From Mytilus edulis (taxonomy: Eukaryota > Mollusca > Bivalvia > Mytilida > Mytilidae), in contig NC_092357.1 of the NCBI RefSeq assembly GCF_963676685.1, positions 21,170,647 through 21,234,646 on the forward strand: DNA of 64,000 bases, written 5' to 3'. The notes under the pieces were generated by a model. It worked only from the letters and a program-made list of their open reading frames with translations, had not been told where the DNA came from and searched no databases. Position 1 is the stretch's first letter. The number at the start of each line of letters is the position of its first letter. A program made the translations under genes and the position numbers. This document shows positions 52,828 to 63,282 of the stretch, piece after piece.

Positions 52828-54390
52828 AATCAATAATTCCATATATGTATGTGTATGTACAAAAAAAAAACTGAAAGCGTTTACATAAATAAAAAGTGTG
52901 TTACATGCGTTTGAATATTGCATTATAATATTAAGAAAGTTCGCTAATCAGTTTCAAAATTAATAACTTTTCATAAAACTAGTATATATTGATCGGGCAT
53001 TAATCAAGGAATCAAAAAAGCAAAAAAATATATCGAGATCAATGTGCTCGTTTTCGAGAAATTAGCCATTGAAATTGGCGGGAAAATGTTCTCTCTTGAT
53101 TTTCAAAGCTCACAGACAAGTTTAAGTCTCAAAAACTATTAAAAAATAAATAAGATTTTATAAGACTTTTACAAATGGCTTATAATTATACAAGCAAAAG
53201 ATTAATAAAAGAAAAATGACGGTCAATGGGCAAACATTTTTAAGGCATTAAAATGGATAAAACCAAAGGATTCCGAAAATCTGACAAATTCCAAAACATG
53301 ACAAGCGAGCATACTTAAGTAAGAACATATTAAAATCAATAGGTAAAGTTAAATTTGAAGACCGATTGACTACTTGATGCTTAATGATGCGAGGAAAATA
53401 TTTTCTATTTATTTTAGAATAGTGAATAAACTCCCCATAGATACAATGTACCAGGATGAAATATGTATTTACGCCAGACACGCGCTTCGTCTACAAAATA
53501 CTCGAGAGTGACGCTCGAATCCAAAAAAGTTAAAGAGGCATAAAGCTATGTATTAAATTGAAAATACAGTTAAGGAGAAAATTTTTAGTTTCATTTGAAA
53601 ACAAGTTTATGTTGATGCCTTCCAGTGAATGTCACTTAACGAACTGAAATATCACGTTTTACAAGATGCAAAATCAAATATTTAGATTCTAACTTAATGG
53701 CTAAACAAAAGGCTGAAATTGGTGGCGAAACTATTTGAATCATCCTTAGCATAATTCTGAAAGTGGTCGGTTTGAAATGTTTCTGCTTTTGTTCTCCTCA
53801 TTTTTATGTAGTTAACTTATCATTGTTGGAAATGAAATAAGATACCTCAGAAACGACAACACGATAAATATCATTGCCGTCAATTTACTCAGCGAAACGT
53901 AAAATGTGCATATAATTAAAATATGATATATGGATGATGCAAGTGAAGGTTTTATTGCGATTAGTGACGAGTCTTGGAACAACTTTCAACAAAAGCTGCT
54001 AATTTTATCAGAGACATACCGTATGGTAACTATATATATATTTCTAGATTGAACAGTAATTATTATTGATTTGATCAAATATACCATTGACGAATAAGAG
54101 TTGCATGATCTTAACCACAAAATTATTTACAAGTCAGAAAGGCAATTCGGGAGTTCCTTTTGAAACGGATATTTCATCAGTAGGTTCTTGCAGAGGTCGT
54201 CAAAAGAAAACGTTGTATAACAAGTCATAAAAGAGCGACCTGAATTAATGTAACTTGCAAATTGATAATTAATGTGCATCTTCAATGCTTCAGCGTTAAT
54301 TTAAAGTAGTAAGCAGAAACATACATATGGTAATCGTACTGACTAATGAATACGACTGATATATAGACGTAACTGTGTTGCTACATTGTA
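52828..54390. other. Intergenic, no gene seen
   Basis: AT-rich. A dispersed fragment at about 53465-53550 (ACGCCAGACACGCGCTTCGT to TGACGCTCGAATCC) resembles the CGCATTTCGACAATACATG segment of the 62322 repeat. Nothing else was recognised. Confidence 0.35.
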
Positions 54391-54720
54391 TGTATAAAAA
54401 AGATGTGGTATGATTGCCAATAAGACAACTGTCAACAAGTGACCAAAATGACACAGACATTAACAACTATAGGTCACCGTACTGCCTTCAACAATGAGAA
54501 AGCTCATACCGCATAGTCGGCTATACAAGGCCCCGACATGACAATGTAAAACAATTCAAACGAGAAAACTAACGGCCTTATTTGTATATAAGATTAATGA
54601 AAAACAAATATGTAAGACAAAAACAAACGACAACCACTGAATTACAGGCTCCTGACTTGGGACAGGCACTTACATAAATAATGAGGCGGGGTTTAACATG
54701 TTAGCTGGATCCCAACGTGT
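54391..54720 (-). mobile_element. Dispersed repeat, type B (PLE 3' end)
   Basis: AAGATGTGGTATGATTGCCA, ATGACACAGACATTAACAAC, ATACCGCATAGTCGGCTATA, CAAACGAGAAAACTAACGGC, ACCACTGAATTACAGGCTCC and GGCGGGGTTTAACATG form the inverse of the tail at 49260-49601 over its full length. Confidence 0.6.
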
Positions 54721-54744
54721 TTGTTTGTTTGTTTTCCCCCTAAA

Positions 54745-55030
54745 CTGGCTAGAGGTATATAAGAGGCATGAGATCTCAAAAAATATGTTTAAACTCGCCG
54801 CATGCTTGTGCTTGTCCCAAGTCAGGAGCCTCACGCCTTTGTAAGTCTTGTATGCTTTTGAATTTTAGTTCATTTATATATTCCTAAGTTAAGTATGAAA
54901 TCTTTTAAAACTGAACTCCTGGCGACATTTACTCGCTGTATTGATGACCCATCCGTGTAACTCGGCTGTTATCTGCTCTTTGGTTGAGTTGTTGTCTCTT
55001 TAAAACGTTCTGCATTTCCATTCTAAAATG
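54745..55030 (+). mobile_element. Dispersed repeat, type E
   Basis: CTGGCTAGAGGTATATAAGA, AATATGTTTAAACTCGCCGC, CTTGTCCCAAGTCAGGAGCC, CTCGCTGTATTGATGACCCA and GCATTTCCATTCTAAAATG. A more diverged copy than 46925, lacking GGACGCCTCCGGG. Confidence 0.5.
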
Positions 55031-55395
55031 TTTTCCTTCGATTAACTGCTCATAAGGTTTTACCTTTTCTAGATGGATATGTTTCGCCTCTCCTGAATAC
55101 TTTTTATCTGTACAAAATGCAATCAAAAGAGATTTGGGCCTTTGCCGAGGATAGCAATACAAATAATTCTTTCTTATATTGTTTTTATTATAATTGTCGC
55201 GTTAGAGAAGGTACAAAATGTAATTGTATTCTTTCTTCGCAAAGTCTGTTTTTGAATTTCGCTTAGTATGTTCTTTTTTAAGGTAATTTAAACATAAACA
55301 TGATAAATACGAAGTATCAAATTCGACAAAAATAAAGACTAGTACAATGCAGCAATCACCCGTAAAAACACTGATACATAAATAAAGAAGTCATT

Positions 55396-56060
55396 TTTGT
55401 CGAGCCTGCAACTTTTGTTGCAGAATAGGGCGGCGGCGGCGTTAGCTAACTTCTTAAAAGCTTTATATTTTAGAAGGTAGAAGACCTGGATGCTTCATAC
55501 TTTGTATATACATACCTCATGTTACGAACTTTCCGTCAGTCAGATGTCCAATGTCCTTGACCTCATTTTCATGGTCAGTGACTACTTGAAAAAAGTTAAG
55601 ATTTTTTGTAATGTTTAATTCTCTCTTATAAGTAATTTGATAACTATATTTGGTATGTGCGTATCCTGCAAGGTCATCATGCCTGTCAGACAGTTTTCAC
55701 CTAACCTCGACCTCATTTCATGGATCAGTGAACAAGGTTCAGTTTTGGTGATCAATTCCATATCTCAGATACTATAAGCAATAGGTCTACTATATTCGGT
55801 GTATGGAAGGAATGTAAGGTGAATGTAAGCAATAAGTCAACTATATGTGTCGTATTGAAGAATTGTTAGATGTACATGTCTGCCTGGCATGGTTCATCTG
55901 ACCTTGAGCTCATTTTCATGGTTTATTGATCAATGTTTCGTTTTCTTTGGTTAATGTTAAGTTTATGTGACAGTTGTAATAAAGCTTTATATTGAGGTCT
56001 ATCAACATAATATCAATGATTAGTAAAGAAGGCGAGCCATTTCAGCGTGTGCACTCTTGT
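55396..56060 (+). repeat. Dispersed repeat with internal modules
   Basis: Starts at a CTGCAACTTTTGTTGCAG hairpin and a GGCGGCGGCG tract. It then has two to three related modules, each with GACCTCATTT-CATGG, a GATCAGTGAA or CAGTGACTAC motif and a GCCTG-CAGACAG or GTCTGCCTGGCATGG motif. It ends near GTGTGCACTCTTGT. A related piece lies at about 58580-58880. Confidence 0.5.
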
Positions 56061-56224
56061 ATAATATAGTGATACAACACAATCAACGATAACTCCAGAC
56101 AAAATGTCTCTGGAACTGGCATGTCGGTTAACTGCTAGTAGTCTGTTGTTATTTATGTATTATTGTCATTTTGTTTATTTTCTTTTGTTACATCTTCTGA
56201 CATCGGACTCGGACTTGAACTAAA

Positions 56225-56705
56225 TGTGCGTATTGTTATGTGTTTTCTTTTCTTCATTGGCTAGAGGTATAGGGGGAGGGTTGCGATCTGATAAACATGT
56301 TTAATCCCTCCGCAATTTTGCGTCTGCCCCAGGTCAGGAGCCTCTGGCCTTGAAGGCAGAAAACTTTGCTCAGTGCTCGGAGTACAAAAATCATTCTCGA
56401 AACATGAAATCCAGCAATTTGATTGTTTGATTTTCAAGTCTGAGTACAAAAATCATGCTCGAAAGTTTTATGACCGTGAGGCCCGGCCTTTGTTAGTTTT
56501 GTGATTTTTAATCTTAGTTTCTTATGACGTCCACTATCACTGAACTAGTATACATGTACATATTTTTTAAGGGGCCAGCTGAAGGACGCCTCCGGGTGCG
56601 GGAGTTTCTCGCTACATTGAAGACTCATTGGTGGCCTTCTGCTCTATGGTCGGGTTGTTGTAGCTTTGACACATTCCCAATTTCCTTTCTCAATTTTATT
56701 TTTTC
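56225..56705 (+). mobile_element. Dispersed repeat, type E, with an internal insertion
   Basis: The type E order is complete (GGCTAGAGGTATAGGGGGAG to CAATTTTATTTT) but interrupted at about 56352-56482. The interrupting piece contains a direct repeat, GAGTACAAAAATCATTCTCG and GAGTACAAAAATCATGCTCG. Confidence 0.55.
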
Positions 56706-56750
56706 TTTATAGTTGAATATTTATTATCGTTGGAATATCTGTTGTTCAAA

Positions 56751-56947
56751 TGAATCAAATGCCGCATTCGTATATGAAGATAGAAATGATGTGTATAAAA
56801 GGAGCAACTTTTCCATGTCGCCTGTGTTTGAAACAATGTCCAATTCTAAATTCTAGAGGGTTAGGAAAAGCCGACATGGAAAAAATTAAATCACTTAGAT
56901 CATTTTCTACGAAACCAATGTACAGAATAAGTTGATGACTTAACAGG
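56751..56947 (+). pseudogene. Decayed BTB exon 1 (fourth BTB copy)
   Basis: This aligns base by base with exon 1 of BTB locus 3 (50408-50617). TGAATCAAATGCCGCATTCG corresponds to its NVAIVI segment, ATAAAAGGAGCAACTT to the VQKEQL segment, and TCGCCTGTGTTTGAAACAAT to SPVFKEM. CATTTTCTACGAAACCAATG corresponds to HFLRYLC, and TAACAGG marks the exon end. Several indels break the frame and the donor GT has become GA, so it cannot splice normally. The 61-codon open frame across it is chance. No matching exon 2 was found in the following 2 kb. Confidence 0.75.
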
Positions 56948-58924
56948 ACAATTACAAAAAGGCAGGTAATGAACTAACACCTAATTTTATTTATGGGCCA
57001 ACTAAAGCCCGGCTACATGTTTGAGATGGACTCGCTGAGTTGAAGACACATCGGTTGCCTTGAGCTGTTTTCTGTCCCTGGGTAGGGTTGTTGATTCATA
57101 AACGTAGTCCTCGTTTCCATTTTCCATTTTATATGGTATCTGTACATATTGTTTTTGTTAAATTTTTCTTTTGCTTTTGTTAAGCTAAAAATAACTTCTT
57201 TCTATTTTAACAACATGGTGGTTATAATGAAAGATAAAATATCAAAAACAAAGACAATGCAGTTTCTGTCAATTTCACTGTATCAGTACATGCATGTGAC
57301 GCAAATGGCGCAAAAAGCAATGAAACAGGTCTTCGACTAAATGTCACAGTGAAACCTTCAACACGAAGGGAAAAAACGTTCACCTCATTTAAGTTTTAGA
57401 CAGGCCAGAGCATCTGCTTGAGTAGAAAGTCTTGCAAAAATATTTCGGGTAGACCTTGTAAGATGTAACACCACTAGTTCAGGTTTAGGAAGAACACTAC
57501 AAAATTTGATTTATTCCTGATATGAATCACAATATATACAGCTATACACCCCACGACTACTCTATCTTTCGAAAAATACATTCTGTGTGCAGCGAAATCT
57601 CTTTCATAAGTTTGACGCCTACAACAACGGTTTTTCGTTCGATTATTCTGTTTCAACTTGTAAGTTGACAATTACACACTGTTGACTGCTGTACCTTAAT
57701 TTTTTACATGTTTACCTACCATATGTGTTTGTTCCCGCCTTTTGGTTTATGTCATAAAAGTATTTGCAACATATTTTTTTTTATTATTATTTTATTTGCA
57801 CATAACTTAAGAAGAACCATGAAAAAAATCGGACAAAATCGGAAAAGGGGAAGGTATTATAATTTCACATTTTGTTGTTACATGATACCTTGAAAAATCG
57901 TCAGAGCTTAAGTGCATCATACGTGTTAAAGAATATAACTCGTGACTCAGGGTCAAACAGACTTGTCAAACTAATTTATGTGAATAAACCCATAACTAGC
58001 GAAGATGACGTTTAAATGAATTACTGTTTAAAGCTTCTCGGTTTGTCGCTATGTCTGGGTGTCATTCGGTTTAACGAGAGAAATGAAACGTGAAAGAATA
58101 TCTAACGGCGGTCAAGTATTGAGAGACGATCGTGAAAGTTCTGGTAATGGATCGTGAAAAATGAAAAACATTTACAATGTTTAATAGAGAAGACATATGA
58201 AAAGTCAATAAATATATATTCTAATTTAATTAATCACACAGACAAATTAACGACAAAATAAAACTGTCTGTCAAAATGGTTCAACATTATGATCAGTATG
58301 TGAGAATATCTAATTTTACAAAACGACAAAAGGCAGATTGCTTCTCGACATTTCAATTACATTAAAAATGTAAACAAACATGATTTTTTCACAAATTCGA
58401 CTAGAAAAACTACTTTTATCCGAATAAGGGCATTCTATTTGAATTAATCAAATGGTTCTCATAGTTATTTTGTATAAACATAATTTGAAACTTGGTAAAT
58501 AAAGAATTATTTACACAAACATTAATTTTTCGGATCGTGAAAGGTCACGTACCGCACTTTTGAAGATCGTGAAAGATCTGATGTGTACATGTATGTCTGC
58601 ATGTTTCATATATGACCATAATGACTTCAATTGTATTTGATATATTGCATGATAGTAAGATGTCTATGTCTGGCTGTCGGTCAGGGTTCATATACTTTTG
58701 ACATTATGTTCCGAATTAATTTGTCAAGCATAACTTTTACATTTGTCAGTTTCTAAGGCACTATAAGAATAGGAACAAATTTATTTGGTGTACGGGATAT
58801 TTCTAGAGATCTGTATGGCAGGGTATTCTGACCTTGAACTCTTTTTATGAACCATTGACAATCTTAAGCGCATTTGAAACTTCTAGTAAAACCCTTGATA
58901 TTATAGACGTTCAACAAATATACT
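56948..58924. other. Intergenic, repeat fragments only
   Basis: A diverged type E-like piece lies at about 56985-57130 (GGGCCAACTAAAGCCCGGCT to CGTTTCCATTTTCC). A diverged copy of the 55396 modules lies at 58580-58880. No gene recognised. Confidence 0.35.
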
Positions 58925-58992
58925 ATCTAATTTTGGTCTTTTGTGGATAGCCGTTTCAGTTGCAATCATACCACATCTTCTTTTTTATATAC
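58925..58992 (+). mobile_element. Type B 3' terminus fragment
   Basis: TTTTGGTCTTTTGTGGATAG, GCAATCATACCACATCTTC and TTTTTTATA match the last 70 bases of the tail ending at 49601. Confidence 0.55.
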
Positions 58993-59441
58993 GGGTTGGT
59001 GTGAACTTATCAAAGGGATCATAATATGTTTTGTGTATTCCAAAACTATTGCATACTATTCCTTATTGTCTCTGATTTTTCTTTTTTTAAAGATAACTAA
59101 ACGGAAATATTTATATTCATGATGTTCTCCCAGAATTGTGCAATTAACAAATTGCCAAATCTTGCAAACTTGTGAGCCTTACAGTATTTCGTACTGTTTA
59201 GTTAACATCAAAATTGAAGCGCATTTTATCCAAACAAACAAATTTTAAAACATTTTATATCCTAAGTCATCACCATACCGTATGAAGACTTCTATAACTA
59301 CTTCTTCTTAGGTAATAAAAGACTAGAAAAAAATAGAAAAATACCACGGGAAACAAATCGACAAAAATACACTTCACATCAGAGTAAACGAAAGAGTGAA
59401 CAACACTAAGTCTATATAAATCAGGAAAATGCTCTATGAGT

Positions 59442-59590
59442 AAAAGAGGGACGAATGATGTATGAGGGACTGTCAAACAAATAAATCGGGGAAATTATCC
59501 CAACTTAAAATAAAAACAAAAAACAAAAAACAATAGTCCACATGATTTAACATATAAACTAAAGAATAAGCAACACGAATTACGAGGGCT
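59442..59590 (-). mobile_element. Type C PLE 3' end fragment
   Basis: AAAAGAGGGACGAATGATG, GGGACTGTCAAAC, AACTAAAGAATAAGCAACAC: the 3' tail of the family at 6049, diverged. Confidence 0.55.
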
Positions 59591-59754
59591 TTCAAATAAA
59601 GAAGATATAAACCAGTAATAGTTTAATTTTGGCAGCTTGAATTAACATATAAGATACATAAATAAATCTAATTTACACACAAAATATTCATATAATACTA
59701 CGGAAGCGTATTAGGGACATAGAAAAAATAAAAGTAGTAGTGAACTTTTTTTTC

Positions 59755-60095
59755 AAAGTCGAAATTTTGACATTTCAAATCTTAAAATTTCGACTTTAAC
59801 TCGAAATTTTAACTTTTCTTATCTTGAAATTTTGACTTTCTAAAATCTTGAAATTTCGACTTTTCAAAGAGTCGAAATTTTGACTCTTTTAGAATTCGAA
59901 ATTTTGCCTTTATAAAAAGTCGAAATTTCGACTTAAACTCAAAATTTCGACTTAAACTCAAAATTTCGACTTTTTTAAAACTGGAAATTTCGGTTTTTTT
60001 CTAAACTCGAAATTTCGACTTCTTTTTAACTCAAAATTTCGACTTGTTTTGAACTCAAAATTTCGACTTGTTTTGAACTCAAAATTTCGAATTTT
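59755..60095. repeat. Left arm array of GAAATTTCGAC units
   Basis: About 15 units, each with (G/A)AAATTT(C/T)(G/A)AC and a variable T-rich link of 7-14 bases. The core TCGAAATTTCGA is itself a palindrome. Confidence 0.85.
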
Positions 60096-60804
60096 CCTAA
60101 GTATTTATACGTTTGCGATTACCACATTCACAGTCATTTATATCAGCAAGCGGAGAGCCATATACATCATAAACTTAATAAGCACATTTTAATAAACTAA
60201 ACCATTTTAAAGAGGTTATTTTAGATAGAAAATCTTGTTCTTGCCGAAGAATAAATAAAACATGTTTCACGTTCAAATACATATTTCAAGTCTGGACTTC
60301 AGATATGTGTATCAAGACAACCCCGTTATTCCGATACACCCATGTTAATTACGACATACTTTTATTCAACAGTCTGATATATAAAGACAATGGTTAATAG
60401 TTGTGTAATAAGAATGTCAACTTGTAGAGTTGAATCAATATTCCAGAAAAAAGAACCATTTATTTATTTCAAAATTCCAAAACTAGAAAACCGAGCAGCT
60501 CATTTGTCGCCCTGAATATGCATGGCATTTTTGGCCTCTTGATTTACCATTGTTTAAACAAGGCAAAGTCAGTGACTTGCTATTGGGAAACCAAACAGGC
60601 CTTTGAAACTGCGATGCTATATGTTCTCAGATATGACGATTCTATGACAGTGTCGTGGGAACTAAAACATGGAACAAAACCTATTTCAAAATATAAATTG
60701 CAAAAATGTGTTGGTGACGCTTTAATAATTTGCGTCCATGTCTACTCCTTCTAAAATTGTAATAACTGTGTTTGAATACTAACATCAAAGTTTTAAAAGA
60801 GATC

Positions 60805-61255
60805 AAAGTCGAAATTTCGATTGTAAAAAAAAATCGAAATTTTGAGTTCGAAATTTTTAGTTTACCAAAAGTCGAAATTTTGAGTTTCAAATAAGTTGAA
60901 ATTTCGAGTTTAAAATAAGTCAAAATTTTGAGTTTACAAAAAGTCGAAATTTTGAATTTAAAATAAGTTGAAATTTCGAGTTTAAAATAGTCGAAATTTT
61001 GAGTTTTATGAAAGTCGAAATTTTGAGTTTAAAAAAGTCGAAATTTCGAGTTTAAAGCCGAAAATTTCGACTTTTCACAAGTCGAAATTTCGAGTTTCAA
61101 AAAGTCAATATTTCGACTTTTCAAAAAGTCGAAATTTCAAGATTTTTGAAAGTCAAAATTTCAAGTTTATGTCAAAATTTCGGGATTTGAAAAGTCAAAA
61201 TTTCAAGTTAAAGTCAAAATTTCGAGATTTGAAAAGTCAAAATTTCGACTTTGAA
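60805..61255. repeat. Right arm array, inverse of the left arm
   Basis: About 20 units reading GTCGAAATTT(T/C)(G/A)A on the plus strand. Apparent open frames here are translations of the array (repeating KSKFRD, LKSQNF) and are not genes. Confidence 0.85.
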
Positions 61256-61629
61256 AAAAAAGTTCACTGCCAATTTTATTTTTTCTATGTCCCTAATACG
61301 CTTCCGTATAATACAATACAAAAGATACACATACGAATAATCTTAATAAAGCGGGCCTAAAAGAAATAACAAAATGCGCCCAAAATGCGAAAACTCTACA
61401 ACTGCTCATTCAAATAGCAAACTTCAATTTTGTAAAATGGGTTTGGGTTGGTGGGTGAAAATTTTACGTCTAATTCGAAAAATCTAAATCAAATAATAAG
61501 GATATAATATAACAGTGTGAGCAGGTTTCACTCACTTACAAATTTATTTACATTTTATACCTTAAGGCTATCCAGTCAAATTTGCAGACGAATTTCAGCC
61601 AAGTAATTACTGGTTTTTAAATTATAAAA

Positions 61630-61710
61630 ACAAACCAACCCTACCAAAAACAAGGGTTGACCTCAGGTGGAAAGGATAAGCAGATTCTGCACCACATGTG
61701 GCACCCGTAA
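61630..61710 (-). mobile_element. Type C PLE 3' region fragment
   Basis: AACCCTACCAAAAACAAGGG, TGACCTCAGGTG, ATAAGCAGATTCTGCACCAC and TGTGGCACCCG match the interior of the type C tail. Confidence 0.55.
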
Positions 61711-62321
61711 TTTGCGTCTTACAAAGACATTACATGTACATTACAATTTAATCATTTCGGGCAAAAAAGTTTATCATAAGATTATAAGTATTTATAAGAA
61801 CCTTTACTGCATCTCTTTTTAGACGTGTTAACTTGCACTAGGGTGTGACTTGTGACACATTCAAATTGTCTTTCGCATCACGGTATACCCTACCAACTTG
61901 TTAGTACAATACGAAAATTGTAAAACATATTGCTCATTATTGGAGGCATCACGGTGTCTACGGCTGTTGATGTCACTGTCATTTGCTCTTTTGTTGTGCG
62001 TTGTCTGTTTAACAATCTTAACACATCTTCATCTTTATATATGATGTGAAAGAAACAAGCTTGCTCTATTGCTCTAATGACATATAGGATGCACACATCA
62101 AAACTAAAAGGCTAATTATGCATGCTATGGATGTCATCTAAATGTTACATGTTTAGTAATACGTATAATTAGTCTGTAGTTCATATAATCGTTTAACACG
62201 GTTTTGTCATGTTCAAACAGGAAACACTTATCTATTAAATGAGTTATACTTTGATAACAGTTCATGCATGTACTATCAAAGTTATTATATTTGCAACCTT
62301 GTCAATAATAAAATTATCAGT
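61711..62321. other. No gene seen
   Basis: AT-rich spacer, nothing recognised. Confidence 0.35.
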
Positions 62322-62945
62322 ATGAGGGAGATAAATTCCTTAATTTATAATAATTTATAGTATTTTGTAACAGCAAATTTTAATAACACAAAAAAATCCG
62401 TATTTTCACGCCAGTACCGAAGTACTGGCTACAGAGCTGGTGATACCCTCGGGAACTAATAGTCCACCAGCAGAAGCATCGACCTAGTGGTAGTAATAAA
62501 ATTAACGGTACTAAATTGCTTGCACCAGATGCGCATTTCGACAATACATGTCTCTTCAGTGATGCTCGTGGTCCAAATATTTGAAATCCAAAGCTTATAC
62601 AAAAGATGAAGAGCTATAACACAAAAGGTCCAAAAAGTATAGCCAAATCCGTGAAAGGAATCAGAGCTTTGCACGAGGGAGATACATTCCTTAATTTATA
62701 ATAATTTCTAATATTTTGTAACAGCAAATTTTGATAACACAAAAATCCGTGTTTTCATGCCAGTACCGAAGTACTGGCTACTTGGCTGGTGATACCCTCG
62801 GGGAGTTATAGTCCACCAGCAGAGGCATCGACCCAGTGGTAGAAATTAAATCAACGGTACTAATTTTCTTGCACCAGAGGCGCATTTCGACAAAACATGT
62901 CTCTTCAGTGATGCTCGAGGCCAAAATATTTGAAATCCAAAGCTT
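62322..62945. repeat. Tandem pair of a ~355-bp repeat
   Basis: GAGGGAGATAAATTCCTTAA at 62322 and GAGGGAGATACATTCCTTAA at 62677 start two copies. Each continues through CAGTACCGAAGTACTGGCTA (itself containing the palindrome AGTACT), GCTGGTGATACCCTCGGG, GGCGCATTTCGACA-type and CTCTTCAGTGATGCTCG segments to TTGAAATCCAAAGCTTAT. The second copy ends near 62945. The unit resembles the tandem core repeats of bivalve non-autonomous elements. Confidence 0.75.
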
Positions 62946-63078
62946 ATTTTCGATAAAATTCAAAATAATTTTATAAATGTTTGTATGAATGTGATATCAA
63001 ATGTTACTCCGATGGTTAACTTTTTTGCAACATTCAAATATTTTATAAATCATTGTCTTTTAATTAATATTAGGCTCT

Positions 63079-63269
63079 AGGCGTCCCCAATGAAACGATT
63101 TAATAAAGGCGTTCCGAATGAAAACACTTCATTATGGCGTTCCGAATGAAATAACTTCATAAATGCGTTCCGAATGAAATAGCGTCATAAAGGCGTTCCG
63201 AGTAAAAAGACCTCATCGAGGCGTTCCGAATGAAATTACTTCATAAAGGCGTTCCGTATGAAATAACTA
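63079..63269. repeat. 28-bp tandem array, about 7 copies
   Basis: Unit AGGCGTTCCGAATGAAATAA followed by CTTCATAA, exactly 28 bp. Six full copies and a seventh partial copy can be counted. It stops about 15 bases before the end of the minus-strand LINE fragment. Confidence 0.9.
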
Positions 63270-63282
63270 GTGTATTGCGTTT

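Larger units (their letters stand above)
59699..61308. mobile_element. Fold-back TIR element with TCGAAATTTCGA arrays
   Basis: The ends TACGGAAGCGTATTAGGGAC and their inverse are perfect for 35 bases. TAATAC at 59693-59698 recurs at 61309-61314. Inside each end is an array of about 20-25-bp units built on (T/C)GAAATTTCGAC: about 15 units at 59755-60095 and about 20 in inverse orientation at 60805-61255. The arms are largely colinear as inverse copies. A spacer of about 700 bp at 60096-60800 separates them and has no recognisable protein. Confidence 0.85.

Noticed and set aside
57149..57340. Possible remnant of BTB exon 2 following the fossil exon 1.
   Set aside because: No match to the LADEYQTDDLKKRIEKF or LTKSPKF segments could be found in any frame.
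60681..61360. Open frames with repeated KLKIST or KSKFRD peptides.
   Set aside because: They are translations of the GAAATTTCGAC array, not proteins.
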